The notes: a model not told the origin generated them from the sequence alone. Counted from the stretch's first letter, positions 17,582-27,366 are shown. The stretch is 61,349 nucleotides of DNA from an uncultured Lachnospiraceae bacterium (GCA_947577185.1 CANPUE010000014.1:1-61349), one strand, 5' to 3'. Numbers and translations are program-made.

Positions 17582-18517
17582 CTATAAAACGGTTATTTCC
17601 CCGGTCAGCCTGTCATAATAATAGACATTATACGACAGTCTCTCCTCGGGATCTACCTGCGTGTCATTGACTTCTCTCACCATATTCCGGTAGAATGTAC
17701 GCATTGCCGGTGTCATACCGTTTTCCGGCACCAACAGCACTTCATGGATGGAACTCGGAAGGATAATGAGATTTTTGTTAAGCCTCTTCGTCAGATTTTT
17801 TAAAGAATCCGCATAAAGGATGGCCGCGGCGCCAAAAAGGCGCTCTTTATTGGTAAGCATATACATCATCGAATCCACTACAGATGCCATATCCGGAAAA
17901 TCCGAAAAAATTCCGCCGCCTTCACATGCGTACAGATTCTTCTCCTGCGCAAGCTCCTCTATGACCTGCCTGACCGGCAGAAGTTCTGCCGGACACATTC
18001 TCGCCATGTTCTCTTTTGCACTCTCATACAGCGCAGACAGTTCAACCTTCCACGTCGCAAGATGGCTGTTTCGGATCAGTATAGATGCCTTCCCGAAACG
18101 TTCATCCTCCAACACATAATAAAATACAATTGCCAGGTCATGCCACGCGATATAGGGCACCTCATCCAACAGCTTTCGATTGCTGTCAAAATGGATCAGC
18201 TTATACAGGATACGATTCTTTACCTGTCCGAACTGCATGAAAAAGTCCATATCCATCCTGATTTCTTTCGCACAGCGTTTATAGGCACATAAAATATCAT
18301 AGACAATATCGCCAAACGGCCTGCCTTCTTCATAATCCCGATAAAGTTCGTCAATATAAATTGCCGGAGAGACATTGCTCCCTTTTTTGCTGATCAGGAT
18401 TCCATGGAGATCTACCCCGTTATTTTTGGTCACTTCCTGAAATACGACCTCGTGTGTTTCTCCCAGTATTTTTCCCACCGCACTGCATAACTTCTTTCCA
18501 AACTGTTCTAATAACAT
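17582..18517 (-). CDS. DUF5688 family protein (chromosomal copy)
   Basis: About 311 residues. I recognise the DUF5688 pattern: VTKNNGVDLHGILISKKGSN and the IYIDELYRDYEEGRPF segment near the start, LLDEVPYIAWHDLAIVFYYV in the middle, and LIILPSSIHEVLLVP then VREVNDTQVDPEERLSYNVY at the end. It is soluble, and its function is unknown. A clear paralogue with the same blocks is at 56424-57332 in the mobile region. Start at 18517 has GAGAGG five bases upstream. Confidence 0.85.
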   Translation of the reverse strand: MLLEQFGKKLCSAVGKILGETHEVVFQEVTKNNGVDLHGILISKKGSNVSPAIYIDELYRDYEEGRPFGDIVYDILCAYKRCAKEIRMDMDFFMQFGQVKNRILYKLIHFDSNRKLLDEVPYIAWHDLAIVFYYVLEDERFGKASILIRNSHLATWKVELSALYESAKENMARMCPAELLPVRQVIEELAQEKNLYACEGGGIFSDFPDMASVVDSMMYMLTNKERLFGAAAILYADSLKNLTKRLNKNLIILPSSIHEVLLVPENGMTPAMRTFYRNMVREVNDTQVDPEERLSYNVYYYDRLTGEITVL

Positions 18518-18626
18518 GTTGTCCTCTCTTTCCATTCTCTCCGGACAACTTCTTTTACTTCCTTCTAAACTTTCTGTCTGAATCCTTCTTCAGAAATTTT
18601 CCAATCAATCCTTTCCACAATGAAAT

Positions 18627-18683
18627 AAAAAAGACAATGGGCTGTATTTCCAATATAAATATATTGAAACATTCCATTGTCTT
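18627..18683 (-). terminator. Terminator of efp
   Basis: Stem AAGACAATGG/CCATTGTCTT with an AT-rich loop, followed by TTTTTT on the minus strand, 32 bp after the efp stop. Confidence 0.8.
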
Positions 18684-18715
18684 ATAGGCTTACTTCATCA
18701 TATATGCAGTACAGA

Positions 18716-19273
18716 TTATACTCTGGACAGATATTCTCCGGTTCTGGTGTCAATCTTGATCACTTCACCCTGATTTACGAATAACGGTACCATAACCTTC
18801 GCACCAGTCTCCACGATCGCGGGTTTGGATGCGCCTGTAGCGGTATCCCCTTTGAATCCCGGCTCTGTATCGGTAATCTCAAGTTCCACGAATAACGGCG
18901 GCTCAATCGCAAACACATTGCCGTTATAAGAACAGATCTTCACCATCTCGTTCTCTTTGACAAACTTGAGCGTGTCCCCTACCGTATCACCATTCAACGC
19001 GATCTGGTCATAAGTCTCGGTGTCCATAAAGTTATACAGATCACCGTCCGCATATAAATACTGCATATCTTTTCTATCAATACGTGCCTGTGGACATTTC
19101 TCAGTCGGTCTGAAGGTCTTCTCAACAACGCCGCCGTTGATGATGTTCTTTAACTTTGTTCTGACAAAAGCAGCTCCCTTACCGGGCTTTACATGCTGGA
19201 ACTCTATAATCTGATAAACATTGCCTTCATACTCAATGGTAATACCATTCCTGAAATCGCCTGCCGATACCAT
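18716..19273 (-). CDS. efp: Translation elongation factor P
   Basis: EF-P enters the ribosome E site and relieves stalling at polyproline. The protein has 185 residues and three beta-barrel domains: [20 protein letters not shown], then the exposed loop [15 protein letters not shown] (the loop lysine may be modified), and the C-terminal [17 protein letters not shown]. Start at 19273 has GAGGAGG upstream. It follows the shikimate genes and is closed by a terminator. Confidence 0.97.
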   Translation of the reverse strand: MVSAGDFRNGITIEYEGNVYQIIEFQHVKPGKGAAFVRTKLKNIINGGVVEKTFRPTEKCPQARIDRKDMQYLYADGDLYNFMDTETYDQIALNGDTVGDTLKFVKENEMVKICSYNGNVFAIEPPLFVELEITDTEPGFKGDTATGASKPAIVETGAKVMVPLFVNQGEVIKIDTRTGEYLSRV

Positions 19274-19441
19274 ACAATAATCCTCCTCAATTTGCATTCA
19301 CAATATAATTCTTATATAGTGTATACTATAAATTTTCTTTTTTCAACCTCTTTCCGAAAAAAAACAGATTTTTATTCTGCATTTTTTCTCTCCGTTTTTC
19401 TTTCTCTTATCTCTTCCGCAAAATATCTTCCGATGTAACAA

Positions 19442-19879
19442 TCAGTCCTGTTTTTTTGCAAGCAAAAAATCTATCGCTTCTAAATACCCTTCCAATCCAT
19501 GCCCATAAATCTGTTTGTCACAGGCAGGCGCCGTCACGGATACTTTTCTGAACGCCTCGCGCTCCATGATGTTGGAGATATGAATCTCCACTTTCGGCAC
19601 CGCAATGCTGGCAAGCGCATCCCGGATCGCATAACTGTAATGCGTATACGCCCCCGGATTAATCACGATCCCTTCCGTTCCGTCAAAATAAGCTTCCTGA
19701 ATTCTGTCAATGACGGCGCCCTCATGATTGCTCTGGAACACTTCGATCCGGCAGTTTTCCTGCTCTCCCTTTTCGCTTATCATCCGCAGAAGATAATCAT
19801 AATCCTGCGTACCGTACACACTCTTTTCCCTGATTCCCAGAAAATTAATGTTCGGCCCATTGATCACCAGTAATTTCAT
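19442..19879 (-). CDS. aroQ: Type II 3-dehydroquinate dehydratase
   Basis: This enzyme dehydrates 3-dehydroquinate in the shikimate pathway. The 145-residue protein shows NGPNINFLGIREKSVYGTQDY (active-site Tyr in the mobile lid), FQSNHEGAVIDRIQEA, NPGAYTHYSYAIRDAL (catalytic His) and EIHISNIMEREAFR. Its ATG overlaps the aroK stop by 4 bp. Confidence 0.97.
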   Translation of the reverse strand: MKLLVINGPNINFLGIREKSVYGTQDYDYLLRMISEKGEQENCRIEVFQSNHEGAVIDRIQEAYFDGTEGIVINPGAYTHYSYAIRDALASIAVPKVEIHISNIMEREAFRKVSVTAPACDKQIYGHGLEGYLEAIDFLLAKKQD

Positions 19880-20394
19880 TGTATTGCCTCCTCAATCTCA
19901 TCCATAATCTCTTCGAACCGCTTCCCGTCGACATCAATGACAACATCGGCCGCTTTTTCATAAAACGGGGCACGTTCTTTCATCAATCTCCTGATTTTTT
20001 CCTGTGGATCATCACATTGCAACAGCGGTCTGGCCGTATCGTGCTTTACCCGTTCATAGATAGTCTCCGCGTTTGCCCGCAGATAGATGACGGTTCCAAG
20101 CTGTTTTAACAATGCCTGATTTTCTTCCCGAACAGGCAGGCCTCCGCCGACGGAAATGATCTTCTTTTGTTTCGCACTTCCCATCTCCCGGATCAGTTTT
20201 TTCATGCATTCGGTTTCCAGCTTCCGAAAATATGCTTCCCCGTCTGTTTCAAAAATCTCTGAAATTGTCCTGCCTTCTTCTTTCTCGATCAGCCTGTCCG
20301 TGTCTTCCATCGGACAGCGCAGACGGTAGGAGAGCCGGAAACCCACAGTCGATTTGCCGCTTCCCATAAAGCCTGTCAGAATCAAGTTTTTCAT
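19876..20394 (-). CDS. aroK: Shikimate kinase
   Basis: Shikimate kinase phosphorylates the 3-hydroxyl of shikimate with ATP. The Walker A is GFMGSGKSTVG. Substrate residues are in MEDTDRLIEKEEGRTISEIF and the GGGLP segment, and the lid arginine region is ARPLLQCDDP. Length of 172 is normal. It is translationally coupled to aroQ and 70 bp after aroE. Confidence 0.96.
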   Translation of the reverse strand: MKNLILTGFMGSGKSTVGFRLSYRLRCPMEDTDRLIEKEEGRTISEIFETDGEAYFRKLETECMKKLIREMGSAKQKKIISVGGGLPVREENQALLKQLGTVIYLRANAETIYERVKHDTARPLLQCDDPQEKIRRLMKERAPFYEKAADVVIDVDGKRFEEIMDEIEEAIQ

Positions 20395-20464
20395 ATGTTC
20401 TCTATCCTTTTTATTCCTTTTTATCTGTCTTTTTTCATCTGCCCTTTTGCCCTGCTTCTTCCGC

Positions 20465-21334
20465 TCAGCACGGATTCGTGGCCGATCTTAGTTTCTCGTA
20501 TACCGCATCGGCATCCTTTTGGGTAACCGTTGTCCGGTTCCACAGTTCATATGCATCGATCCCCTGATAGAGCAGCATCTTCAGGCCATTACAGGCCTCT
20601 CCCCCGGCGTCTTTTACAAGGCGCATGAATCTGGTTGTAAACGGTTTGTAGATCAGATCAAAGCCCGTATGTATCTTCTGATAAAACGCAGCGTCCTCAA
20701 TGATCACTTCATCGTCATGCGGGGCAAGCCCTACGCTCGTTGCCTGAACCGCCAGGAATCTGCGCTCCGGAAGGTTTGAATAATCCGATAAACGCATCGG
20801 AATGATAACCTCTCCCGCAAATACGCGGTTGACTTCCTCCGCTATCTTCTGTGCCTTGTCCAGAGTACGGTTTAACAGATACACTTTTTTTGCCTTCTGT
20901 GAGGCGCACAGGTAAGCCACCGCCCTGGCTGCACCGCCGGCGCCGAGCAAAAGGATCTCTTCTCCTTCGATGCGGATCCCCTCCGCTGTCATTGCCCGGA
21001 ATAATCCGCTCATATCCGTATTGTATCCTTTGAAACCGGTATCCGTGCGGACCAGTGTATTCACTGCACCGATCTGCGCCGCCAGCTCATCGACCGCCGT
21101 CAGACTTCCGATCACTTCGCTTTTATAGGGAACGGTGACATTCATACCCAGAATGTCCAGCGCATAAGCCCCCCGCACCGCTTCATCCACTCTGCCCTCC
21201 GCTACCGGAAACGGAACATAAACGAAATTGTGCCCCATGAGTCCGGCCAGTGTATTATGAATCAGCGGCGACAGCGTATGTTCCACGGGATTGCCGATCA
21301 GTCCGCAGGTCTTTGTTTTACCATCAATTACCAT
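20465..21334 (-). CDS. aroE: Shikimate dehydrogenase
   Basis: AroE reduces 3-dehydroshikimate with NADPH. Substrate motif GLIGNPVEHTLSPLIHNTLA, catalytic lysine in NVTVPYKSEV, and NADP-binding LLLGAGGAARAVAYL followed by NRTLDKA are all visible. The ribosome binding site GGAGG lies within a CTGACATGGAGGATT sequence that is also found at the start of ftsQ and in the dispersed repeat. Confidence 0.96.
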   Translation of the reverse strand: MVIDGKTKTCGLIGNPVEHTLSPLIHNTLAGLMGHNFVYVPFPVAEGRVDEAVRGAYALDILGMNVTVPYKSEVIGSLTAVDELAAQIGAVNTLVRTDTGFKGYNTDMSGLFRAMTAEGIRIEGEEILLLGAGGAARAVAYLCASQKAKKVYLLNRTLDKAQKIAEEVNRVFAGEVIIPMRLSDYSNLPERRFLAVQATSVGLAPHDDEVIIEDAAFYQKIHTGFDLIYKPFTTRFMRLVKDAGGEACNGLKMLLYQGIDAYELWNRTTVTQKDADAVYEKLRSATNPC

Positions 21335-21361
21335 AATAATCCTCCATGTCAGAACCTCAAC

Positions 21362-21862
21362 CTAATGTCTCTCCTTTTTGAGATAAAAATGTAAAACGAT
21401 CCGTTCCAGAACCCGCTTTAAAACGATCTGAATCTCTTCTTTGGGGTGAATCGGTTTCACGAGATAAGTTTTGATCCCAGCCCTTTTCGCGCCCCATACA
21501 TCGGTGAAAAGCTGGTCGCCCACGAAAATAGTGTTGTCCGGCGTCGTCTCCATCTGTTCCATCGCTCTGCAGTAACTCGCGGGAAACGGCTTATTGGCCT
21601 TGAAAATATACGGACTTTTTACCTGCTCGTGAAATGTCTTCACCCGCGGTTCCTTATTATTGGACAAAAGCATACTGCGGTATCCGATCTTCCGTAGCCG
21701 TTCAAACAATGCGATACTCCGCCCGTCGGCAGGCGCTCCGTGAGGGACAAGCGTATTATCGACATCAAAGATGATGCCGCGATAACCTTTTTCATACAGG
21801 TCCTCATAATCAATCTCATAAGCGGAATCCAGATAGACATCCGGATAAAAACATTCTAACAT
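21362..21862 (-). CDS. YqeG-family HAD phosphatase
   Basis: A HAD IIIA-type protein of about 166 residues. Motif I is FDVDNTLVPHG, motif II LLSNNKEPRV, motif III lysine in FKANKPFPASYCRAM, and motif IV VGDQLFTDVWGAKRAG. YqeG proteins are usually found beside aroE or yqeH; the substrate is unsettled. The start at 21862 has AAGGAGAG upstream. The frame stays open to 21919, but a terminator hairpin at 21885-21911 sits in that extension, which argues for the shorter form. Confidence 0.9.
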   Translation of the reverse strand: MLECFYPDVYLDSAYEIDYEDLYEKGYRGIIFDVDNTLVPHGAPADGRSIALFERLRKIGYRSMLLSNNKEPRVKTFHEQVKSPYIFKANKPFPASYCRAMEQMETTPDNTIFVGDQLFTDVWGAKRAGIKTYLVKPIHPKEEIQIVLKRVLERIVLHFYLKKERH

Positions 21863-21884
21863 ACTCTCTCCTTCACCAACAGTT

Positions 21885-21911
21885 AAAAAGGCGCTGTCCT
21901 CCAGCGCCTTT
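21885..21911 (-). terminator. Terminator after the small membrane protein gene
   Basis: Stem GGCGCTG/CAGCGCC followed by TTTTT on the minus strand, 11 bp after the stop codon of the gene at 21922. Confidence 0.8.
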
Positions 21912-21921
21912 CTCACCATTC

Positions 21922-22191
21922 TTATAAACTCTTCACAATGTGATTATATCTCGCCGTAAAAATGATCTTAACAAATGTACTGACCAACATAAGTAAGATA
22001 TCCCATAGCAAAAAGGAATACGCTTTTTGCACAAAAGCGGCATACCATTCAACGTCACCCCAGATTTTATTGCCAAAGAAAAGAAACAACAGGAGAAACA
22101 ATGCGATGATCATAAAAAACCACCGGAAACCGTTGGCGATCGTCATCGGCACACTTGCTTTGGCCACTATCTCTTTTTCCTGATCTGTCAT
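21922..22191 (-). CDS. Small integral membrane protein
   Basis: An 89-residue protein with two hydrophobic segments (GFRWFFMIIALFLLLFLFFG and FLLWDILLMLVSTFVKIIF). The start MTDQEKE has GGGAG upstream. No family recognised. It lies between nrdR and yqeG and has its own terminator. Confidence 0.65.
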   Translation of the reverse strand: MTDQEKEIVAKASVPMTIANGFRWFFMIIALFLLLFLFFGNKIWGDVEWYAAFVQKAYSFLLWDILLMLVSTFVKIIFTARYNHIVKSL

Positions 22192-22247
22192 AGTCACACT
22201 CCCTGTCCTCACGAAACGCCGCCCAATCTATGAGCAGACGCCGTATT

Positions 22248-22727
22248 TCATGCGTTCTTTTCGCCCTGTTTATCAGCCGTATCCAATACTTTTTTCAATT
22301 CATCCATAAACGTGTTGATATCTTTAAATTCACGGTACACCGAAGCAAACCTGACATAGGCGACTGCCTCGAGGTCTTTGAGCCTGTTCATGACCAGTTC
22401 ACCGATCACCTGGCTTGGAATCTCCTTTTCCTCCCGGTTAAAGATCTCTGTCTCAATCTCATCGATCAGCTGGTTGATCCGATTCGCGCTGATCGGTCTC
22501 TTATGGCACGCCCGCAGCACGCCTGCCTCGATCTTTGATCTGTCATAAGTCTCTCTGTTGTTATCTTTCTTGATAATGATAAGCGGGATCGTCTCTACTT
22601 TTTCATAAGTCGTGAAGCGCTTCTCACATTCGTCACACACACGCCTTCTCCTGATCGAATTATTTTCCTCCGCCGGTCTGCTGTCGATCACTCTCGTATT
22701 TTCATGACCACAAAATGGACACTTCAT
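22248..22727 (-). CDS. nrdR: Transcriptional repressor NrdR
   Basis: NrdR senses ATP/dATP and represses ribonucleotide reductase genes. The zinc ribbon (MKCPFCG, then VCDECEKRFTTYE) and the following ATP-cone (PLIIIKKDNNRETYDRSKIEAG) are complete. Length of 159 is typical. No obvious NrdR box pair or nrd gene was seen in this window. Confidence 0.97.
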   Translation of the reverse strand: MKCPFCGHENTRVIDSRPAEENNSIRRRRVCDECEKRFTTYEKVETIPLIIIKKDNNRETYDRSKIEAGVLRACHKRPISANRINQLIDEIETEIFNREEKEIPSQVIGELVMNRLKDLEAVAYVRFASVYREFKDINTFMDELKKVLDTADKQGEKNA

Positions 22728-22822
22728 CTCCCATCCCCCTGTTTATGAAATCTTGATAAAAGTATTATCCCATATTAAATTTTTTATGTCAACTGAAAAA
22801 TCGTGCGCATCACATTCCCGCG

Positions 22823-23059
22823 TCATTTCCGGCAGATATCTACGATGATGATATCCGGTCCGATCTGTTTAATATCTTTATAACAGATCACGTAATCCGG
22901 CTCATTACAAAACAGACTGTACAATTTATTATTACCGGAAACGATCAATTTGAAAATCTGTCCCGTACACTCGTCAAACTCAAAGTCTGATACCCTGCCC
23001 AGTTTTTCACAGTTTTTCAGATTGATCACTTCCTTCTTCTTAAATTCTGAAAACAGCAT
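22823..23059 (-). CDS. YlmC/YmxH-type PRC-barrel sporulation protein
   Basis: A 78-residue PRC-barrel-like protein: KEVINLKNCEKLGRVSDFEF and CTGQIFKLIV at the start, YKDIKQIGPDIIIVD at the end. Members of this family are widespread in endospore formers, and their role is poorly defined. AGGGATTCT precedes the ATG. Confidence 0.85.
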   Translation of the reverse strand: MLFSEFKKKEVINLKNCEKLGRVSDFEFDECTGQIFKLIVSGNNKLYSLFCNEPDYVICYKDIKQIGPDIIIVDICRK

Positions 23060-23140
23060 AGAATCCCTGACATTACGCTCTTTTTATTATTATATTATTC
23101 TATCCGCGCGCCGTGCAGACGTTCTTTGGCAAAAAGCTTT

Positions 23141-24088
23141 TTACTGGACTGAGACATAATCTTTGAAAACGTAGCCTGTGCTGCCATCATCAAGACGGAT
23201 CATATACCATTCGTCATTTTCGGCCGTACCCAGACATTCGTATACTTCTCCGGCCTTTGCTACCTTAATGACATTGGTTCCCTGTGTGCCCGGATTATCC
23301 CTCACATTGACATTCGAGACGATCGTAAGCACGGACGTCGCCGGTTCTTCCTGCTGTGTCTGATCATCCGGATTTTCCATGGCAGGCGGTTCACTCTCCG
23401 TCTCACTGCCCTGTCCGTCATCCTGCACCTGATCTTCCTCCTGTCCCTGCGTCTGTTCCTGACTCGTACCGGGCTCGCTGTCTGACTGTTTGCGCACCAT
23501 CGTAAAAATGAGGAACGCTGCGACGGCGAAGATTAAAAGCGCTATGACAGCCGAAACGATCATCATGATGCTGCTGTCTTCCTCCTCGTCATCATCCTCT
23601 TCGTCTTCCTCGTCCTCCCATTCTTCATATACCCGCTTTCTCGGCGGCGGGGGCGCTGCCTTTTTCTTCGGCGGAGGCGCCGGCACCGATCTGCTGCCGG
23701 AAGACGGCGCTCTTTTTCGTTCCCCTGAGGACTCCGACTGTTTTTTCCTCTCTTCAGGTTCTCTCTCCGGCCTGTCTTTACTCTTTGAAGACCGCTCACT
23801 GCCGTTTTGAGTCCTGTTTCTGCGGATTTCCTGCTGTGTCTCAAGCAGGATATTCTGCTCCATATCATCAATGTGCATCTCCGCATTTTCTCCGTCTTTT
23901 ACAAATACTTTGTCGCTGCCCTCATCGTCACCGCCGACCAGTCTGCCGCACCTGGAACAGAATTTGGTTCCTTCGCGCAGCGCGGCCCCGCATTCGGGAC
24001 ATCTGGGCGTCCTGACCACTTTCCACCCGCACTGCGGACAGAATTTGTCCTCTTCATACAGGACACCCCCACATTTTTTACACTTCAT
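23141..24088 (-). CDS. Zinc-ribbon and SH3 membrane protein
   Basis: A 315-residue protein built from a double zinc ribbon at residues 1-50 (CKKCG, CPQCG, CPECG, CSRCG), a charged Pro/Arg/Glu-rich linker, a run of acidic residues, one membrane helix near 175-197 (MIVSAVIALLIFAVAAFLIF), a Gln/Glu/Asp-rich extracellular linker, and a C-terminal SH3 domain (TIVSNVNVRDNPGTQGTNVI, then GSTGYVFKDYV). The ribbon is cytoplasmic and the SH3 domain outside, so it may link a cytoplasmic partner to the wall. Confidence 0.82.
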   Translation of the reverse strand: MKCKKCGGVLYEEDKFCPQCGWKVVRTPRCPECGAALREGTKFCSRCGRLVGGDDEGSDKVFVKDGENAEMHIDDMEQNILLETQQEIRRNRTQNGSERSSKSKDRPEREPEERKKQSESSGERKRAPSSGSRSVPAPPPKKKAAPPPPRKRVYEEWEDEEDEEDDDEEEDSSIMMIVSAVIALLIFAVAAFLIFTMVRKQSDSEPGTSQEQTQGQEEDQVQDDGQGSETESEPPAMENPDDQTQQEEPATSVLTIVSNVNVRDNPGTQGTNVIKVAKAGEVYECLGTAENDEWYMIRLDDGSTGYVFKDYVSVQ

Positions 24089-24361
24089 GGTAGATCACCT
24101 CTTTTGTCAAGCTTAAATTGTCAAACTCATTTATCGTCTTATCCTTTTATCGTCTTATCCGTTCAGGGATCCCGCACCTGAAAAAGAAAAGCTAAAACAT
24201 ATTAAATATATGTATTAATGTACCAAATATACACCGTTTTGTAAAACAAAAAATTTCCAGCCGATCCATGAATAATTCCCCGGCTTTCGCACATCCTTCT
24301 TAGAAAGAGAATCGAAAAGTAAAAAGCGACGAATAAAAACAGGGAAGGGGTGCATGCAACA

Positions 24362-25141
24362 ATGGTACAGGGAAAAGTGGAGATCTGCGGCGTCAATACA
24401 GCGAAGCTTCCTCTGCTGAAAAATGCTGAGAAGGAGGAACTCTTCCGAAAGATCGGAGACGGAGATGATAATGCGAGGAAAGAATATATCAAAGGAAATC
24501 TGCGTCTTGTTTTAAGTGTGATCAAACGCTTCCATTCCAGCAACGAAAATGTTGACGATCTGTTTCAGATCGGCTGTATCGGTCTGATCAAAGCAATCGA
24601 CAATTTCGACTGTAGTCTGAACGTAAAATTTTCAACCTATGCCGTTCCCATGATCATCGGCGAAATACGGCGTTATCTGAGGGATTCCAACAGCATCCGG
24701 GTATCCCGCTCCTTAAAGGATACCGCCTACAAAGCCATCTACGCCAGGGAAAACCTGACGCGTAAAAACGCGCAGGAACCCACGATGAACGAGATTGCCA
24801 ATGAGATCGGAATTCCGCAGGAGGATATCGTCTATGCACTCGACGCGATCCAGAGTCCGATGAGCTTATATGAACCCATCTATACCGACGGCGGTGACAC
24901 GCTCTATGTCATGGATCAGATCAGCGACAAAAAGAACAAAGAAGAAGTCTGGGTGGAGCATATCTCCCTGAGCGAAGCCATGAAAAAACTTTCCGACAGA
25001 GAACATGAGATCATCACCCTGCGCTTCTTTGAAGGCAAAACTCAGATGGAAGTCGCAGAAAAGATCGGCATCTCCCAGGCACAGGTATCCAGGCTGGAAA
25101 AAAATGCCCTGAAGACCATGCGCAACTATCTGACTGCATAA
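24362..25141 (+). CDS. sigG: Sporulation sigma factor SigG
   Basis: SigG directs late forespore transcription. The diagnostic N-terminus KVEICGVNTAKLPLL is present, followed by region 2 (DDLFQIGCIGLIKAIDNFD, then KFSTYAVPMIIGEIRRYLRD), region 3 (EPTMNEIANEIGI) and region 4 (GKTQMEVAEKIGISQAQVSR). It has 259 residues from ATG 24362; an ATG at 24350 in the same frame is less consistent with the family N-terminus. It lies divergent from the SH3 gene and convergent with the HD-GYP gene, so it has been separated from the sigE operon. Confidence 0.95.
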   Translation: MVQGKVEICGVNTAKLPLLKNAEKEELFRKIGDGDDNARKEYIKGNLRLVLSVIKRFHSSNENVDDLFQIGCIGLIKAIDNFDCSLNVKFSTYAVPMIIGEIRRYLRDSNSIRVSRSLKDTAYKAIYARENLTRKNAQEPTMNEIANEIGIPQEDIVYALDAIQSPMSLYEPIYTDGGDTLYVMDQISDKKNKEEVWVEHISLSEAMKKLSDREHEIITLRFFEGKTQMEVAEKIGISQAQVSRLEKNALKTMRNYLTA

Positions 25142-25147
25142 AAACCT

Positions 25148-27283
25148 TCAGGCCATCGGCTGTTCAGCCCTGCCGGTCATGATCCTGTCAGACCTGACAT
25201 TGTCAATACCGACACTTCCGGAACTGATCTCGTCCAGACTGCCATCTCCGGAGCCGTCATTGTTACAGTTGGCAATATCATAGGAAACGGTGATATCTCT
25301 TTTGCCATACAGCTTGAAATAATTCTGTACGATCCTGTCCATCACGATATGGATATCACTTCTTTCCGTTCCAACCAGTACCACCAGAAACTGCGAACTG
25401 CTGTATCTTGTTCCGACGTCAACGCCGCGCAGGGATTTGGCAATAGACTGCTCCATACACTGCATGGCTTTCTCCATCTGCTCAATCCTGATATCGCTGC
25501 CGTCTGCAGAAAACAACGTGAATAAAATCAGCTGCATCGCCTGATGATTACGCTGTGAAAAATGCTGCACGAAATTATAAACCCTGCCAAACTCCTCATA
25601 ATCAATCTGAAAGGCTCCCCTGTAGGTCTCCCTGTTCTGCATCATATCTACGAGCCTGATAAGATCCGTTCTGGACTGTTCGAGCGTCTTCCCTGTATTG
25701 GCGCTCTGGTAAAAAAGATAACTTCCTTCCATCCCGCTCTGCCTGAGATGGTACAGAGCCTTGTCCGCCTTTCGTACCAGTTCCTCCAGATCACCCCCGT
25801 CTATGCCAAAAAGGCTGATCCCGATGGAAAGACTGATGTCCTGCATGATCTCGTTCTCTTTTTTTCTGACATCGAATGCCTCCAGGATCTGTTCGGCTTT
25901 TGCAGCCGCCTCTTCCTGCCTGCTTATTCCCTCCACATAATAGAGAAACTCATCGCTTCCCATCCGGCACGCAATGTCTTTTTCGGAAAGTTCTTTCAGC
26001 AGATCCGCCGTCACTTTGAGCACATGATCACCCGCCAGATGGCCGCAGGTTTCATTTAACTGCCTGAAATGATTCAGATCGATCATCATGATACAGCCGC
26101 TTCCATTGCGCAGGCTTTCCGTGATTTCTTTTTCTCCTTCTTCCCTGCAGAGCAGTCCTGTCAGGTAATCGAATCTGGAACTTAATCCCATGTCTTCTCT
26201 TGCCACACCGCCATAGATCTTATTGCTGTCAAAGATCGGCATCGCCGCGTCCTCTTCCGGAATGTTCTGCTGGAGACTACCTTCCTCCAAAAGCTGCATA
26301 AACTCTTCCACCAGAAAAGGATCAAACTGCGTCCCCTTCCCCTTTAGCAGTTCCTGTCTTACCATCTCATCCTGCAGCCTTCTGCGGTAGACACGGTTGC
26401 TTGTCATGGCATCATAGGAATCCACGATCCCGATCAGTCTCGCCACAAGCGGTATCTCTTCCCCTTTGAGCCCATCGGGATATCCTCTGCCGTCATATCG
26501 TTCATGATGATATCTCGCGCCTACGCTGACATTGGGAAACATTTTGATATCTTTTAAAATCTCAGCCCCCATGGTCGTATGGTTTTTGATCAGATCAAAT
26601 TCTACATTCGTCAGTTTAAAAGGTTTATTTAATACGGAATCGGGGACCCCAATCTTGCCAATATCATGTAAAAGCGCTGTATAATGGACATTCTGCACTT
26701 CTTCATCCGCCCATCCCACCCTGCGTGCAAGCGCCTTGGAATAATATGCGACCCTGAGCGAATGTCCTTTTGTATAATCGTCCTTGGCATCAATGGTGTT
26801 CGCCACCGTCGTAATCGCCTGTATCGTTACCAGTTCCACTTCCCTTGTCTTTTTGTCCAGCTGCAGCTGTAACTGTCTCCTGTATCCGTCCAGTTCGAGC
26901 GTACGCCGAATACGGTTGATCATGATCCGCGGTTCAAACGGCTTTGTAATAAAGTCATTTGCCCCGAGTCTGAAACATTCCGTCTCCGTCTCTGTCTTCC
27001 TGTCTGCTGTCAGAAAGATCACCGGTATTTTACGCCACTCTTTGTGCTCCTGCAGTATGTGCATAATTTCAAAGCCGCCTATCACCGGCATAAAAATATC
27101 CAATAAGATCAGGTCAGGCGTATGTTTTTCCAGATACTTAAAAGCAAGCTTCCCGGAATTGACACCTACGACTTTAAACTCTTCCATTAACAGTTTGCGT
27201 GCCGTGACCAGATTCATCCTGTCATCATCTACGATCAGGATCGTCTTTACTTCTTTCATCATTTCCATGATATCGATATCCAT
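25148..27283 (-). CDS. Response regulator with HD-GYP, GGDEF and degenerate GGDEF domains
   Basis: About 711 residues. A receiver domain comes first (LIVDDD; phosphoacceptor in LILLDIFMPVIGG). It is followed by a complete HD-GYP phosphodiesterase (LLHDIGKIGVPD, YHHERYDGRGYPDGLKG), then a GGDEF domain whose signature is RMGSDEF rather than GGDEF, then a C-terminal region near residues 550-680 that resembles a second, inactive GGDEF fold (TRYSSSQFLVVLVG). It should hydrolyse cyclic di-GMP under phosphorylation control; whether the GSDEF domain makes it is uncertain. The ATG at 27283 was chosen because upstream in-frame starts lack spacing. It lies between sigG and sigE and may act around sporulation or motility decisions. 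Confidence 0.88.
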   Translation of the reverse strand: MDIDIMEMMKEVKTILIVDDDRMNLVTARKLLMEEFKVVGVNSGKLAFKYLEKHTPDLILLDIFMPVIGGFEIMHILQEHKEWRKIPVIFLTADRKTETETECFRLGANDFITKPFEPRIMINRIRRTLELDGYRRQLQLQLDKKTREVELVTIQAITTVANTIDAKDDYTKGHSLRVAYYSKALARRVGWADEEVQNVHYTALLHDIGKIGVPDSVLNKPFKLTNVEFDLIKNHTTMGAEILKDIKMFPNVSVGARYHHERYDGRGYPDGLKGEEIPLVARLIGIVDSYDAMTSNRVYRRRLQDEMVRQELLKGKGTQFDPFLVEEFMQLLEEGSLQQNIPEEDAAMPIFDSNKIYGGVAREDMGLSSRFDYLTGLLCREEGEKEITESLRNGSGCIMMIDLNHFRQLNETCGHLAGDHVLKVTADLLKELSEKDIACRMGSDEFLYYVEGISRQEEAAAKAEQILEAFDVRKKENEIMQDISLSIGISLFGIDGGDLEELVRKADKALYHLRQSGMEGSYLFYQSANTGKTLEQSRTDLIRLVDMMQNRETYRGAFQIDYEEFGRVYNFVQHFSQRNHQAMQLILFTLFSADGSDIRIEQMEKAMQCMEQSIAKSLRGVDVGTRYSSSQFLVVLVGTERSDIHIVMDRIVQNYFKLYGKRDITVSYDIANCNNDGSGDGSLDEISSGSVGIDNVRSDRIMTGRAEQPMA

Positions 27284-27366
27284 TCTCTGCATTCCCCGCA
27301 GTCCAACTTCCCATGTCAAATCAACTTACTATGATCTTCTTTCTGTTATTATACTGATTCCTGCAA

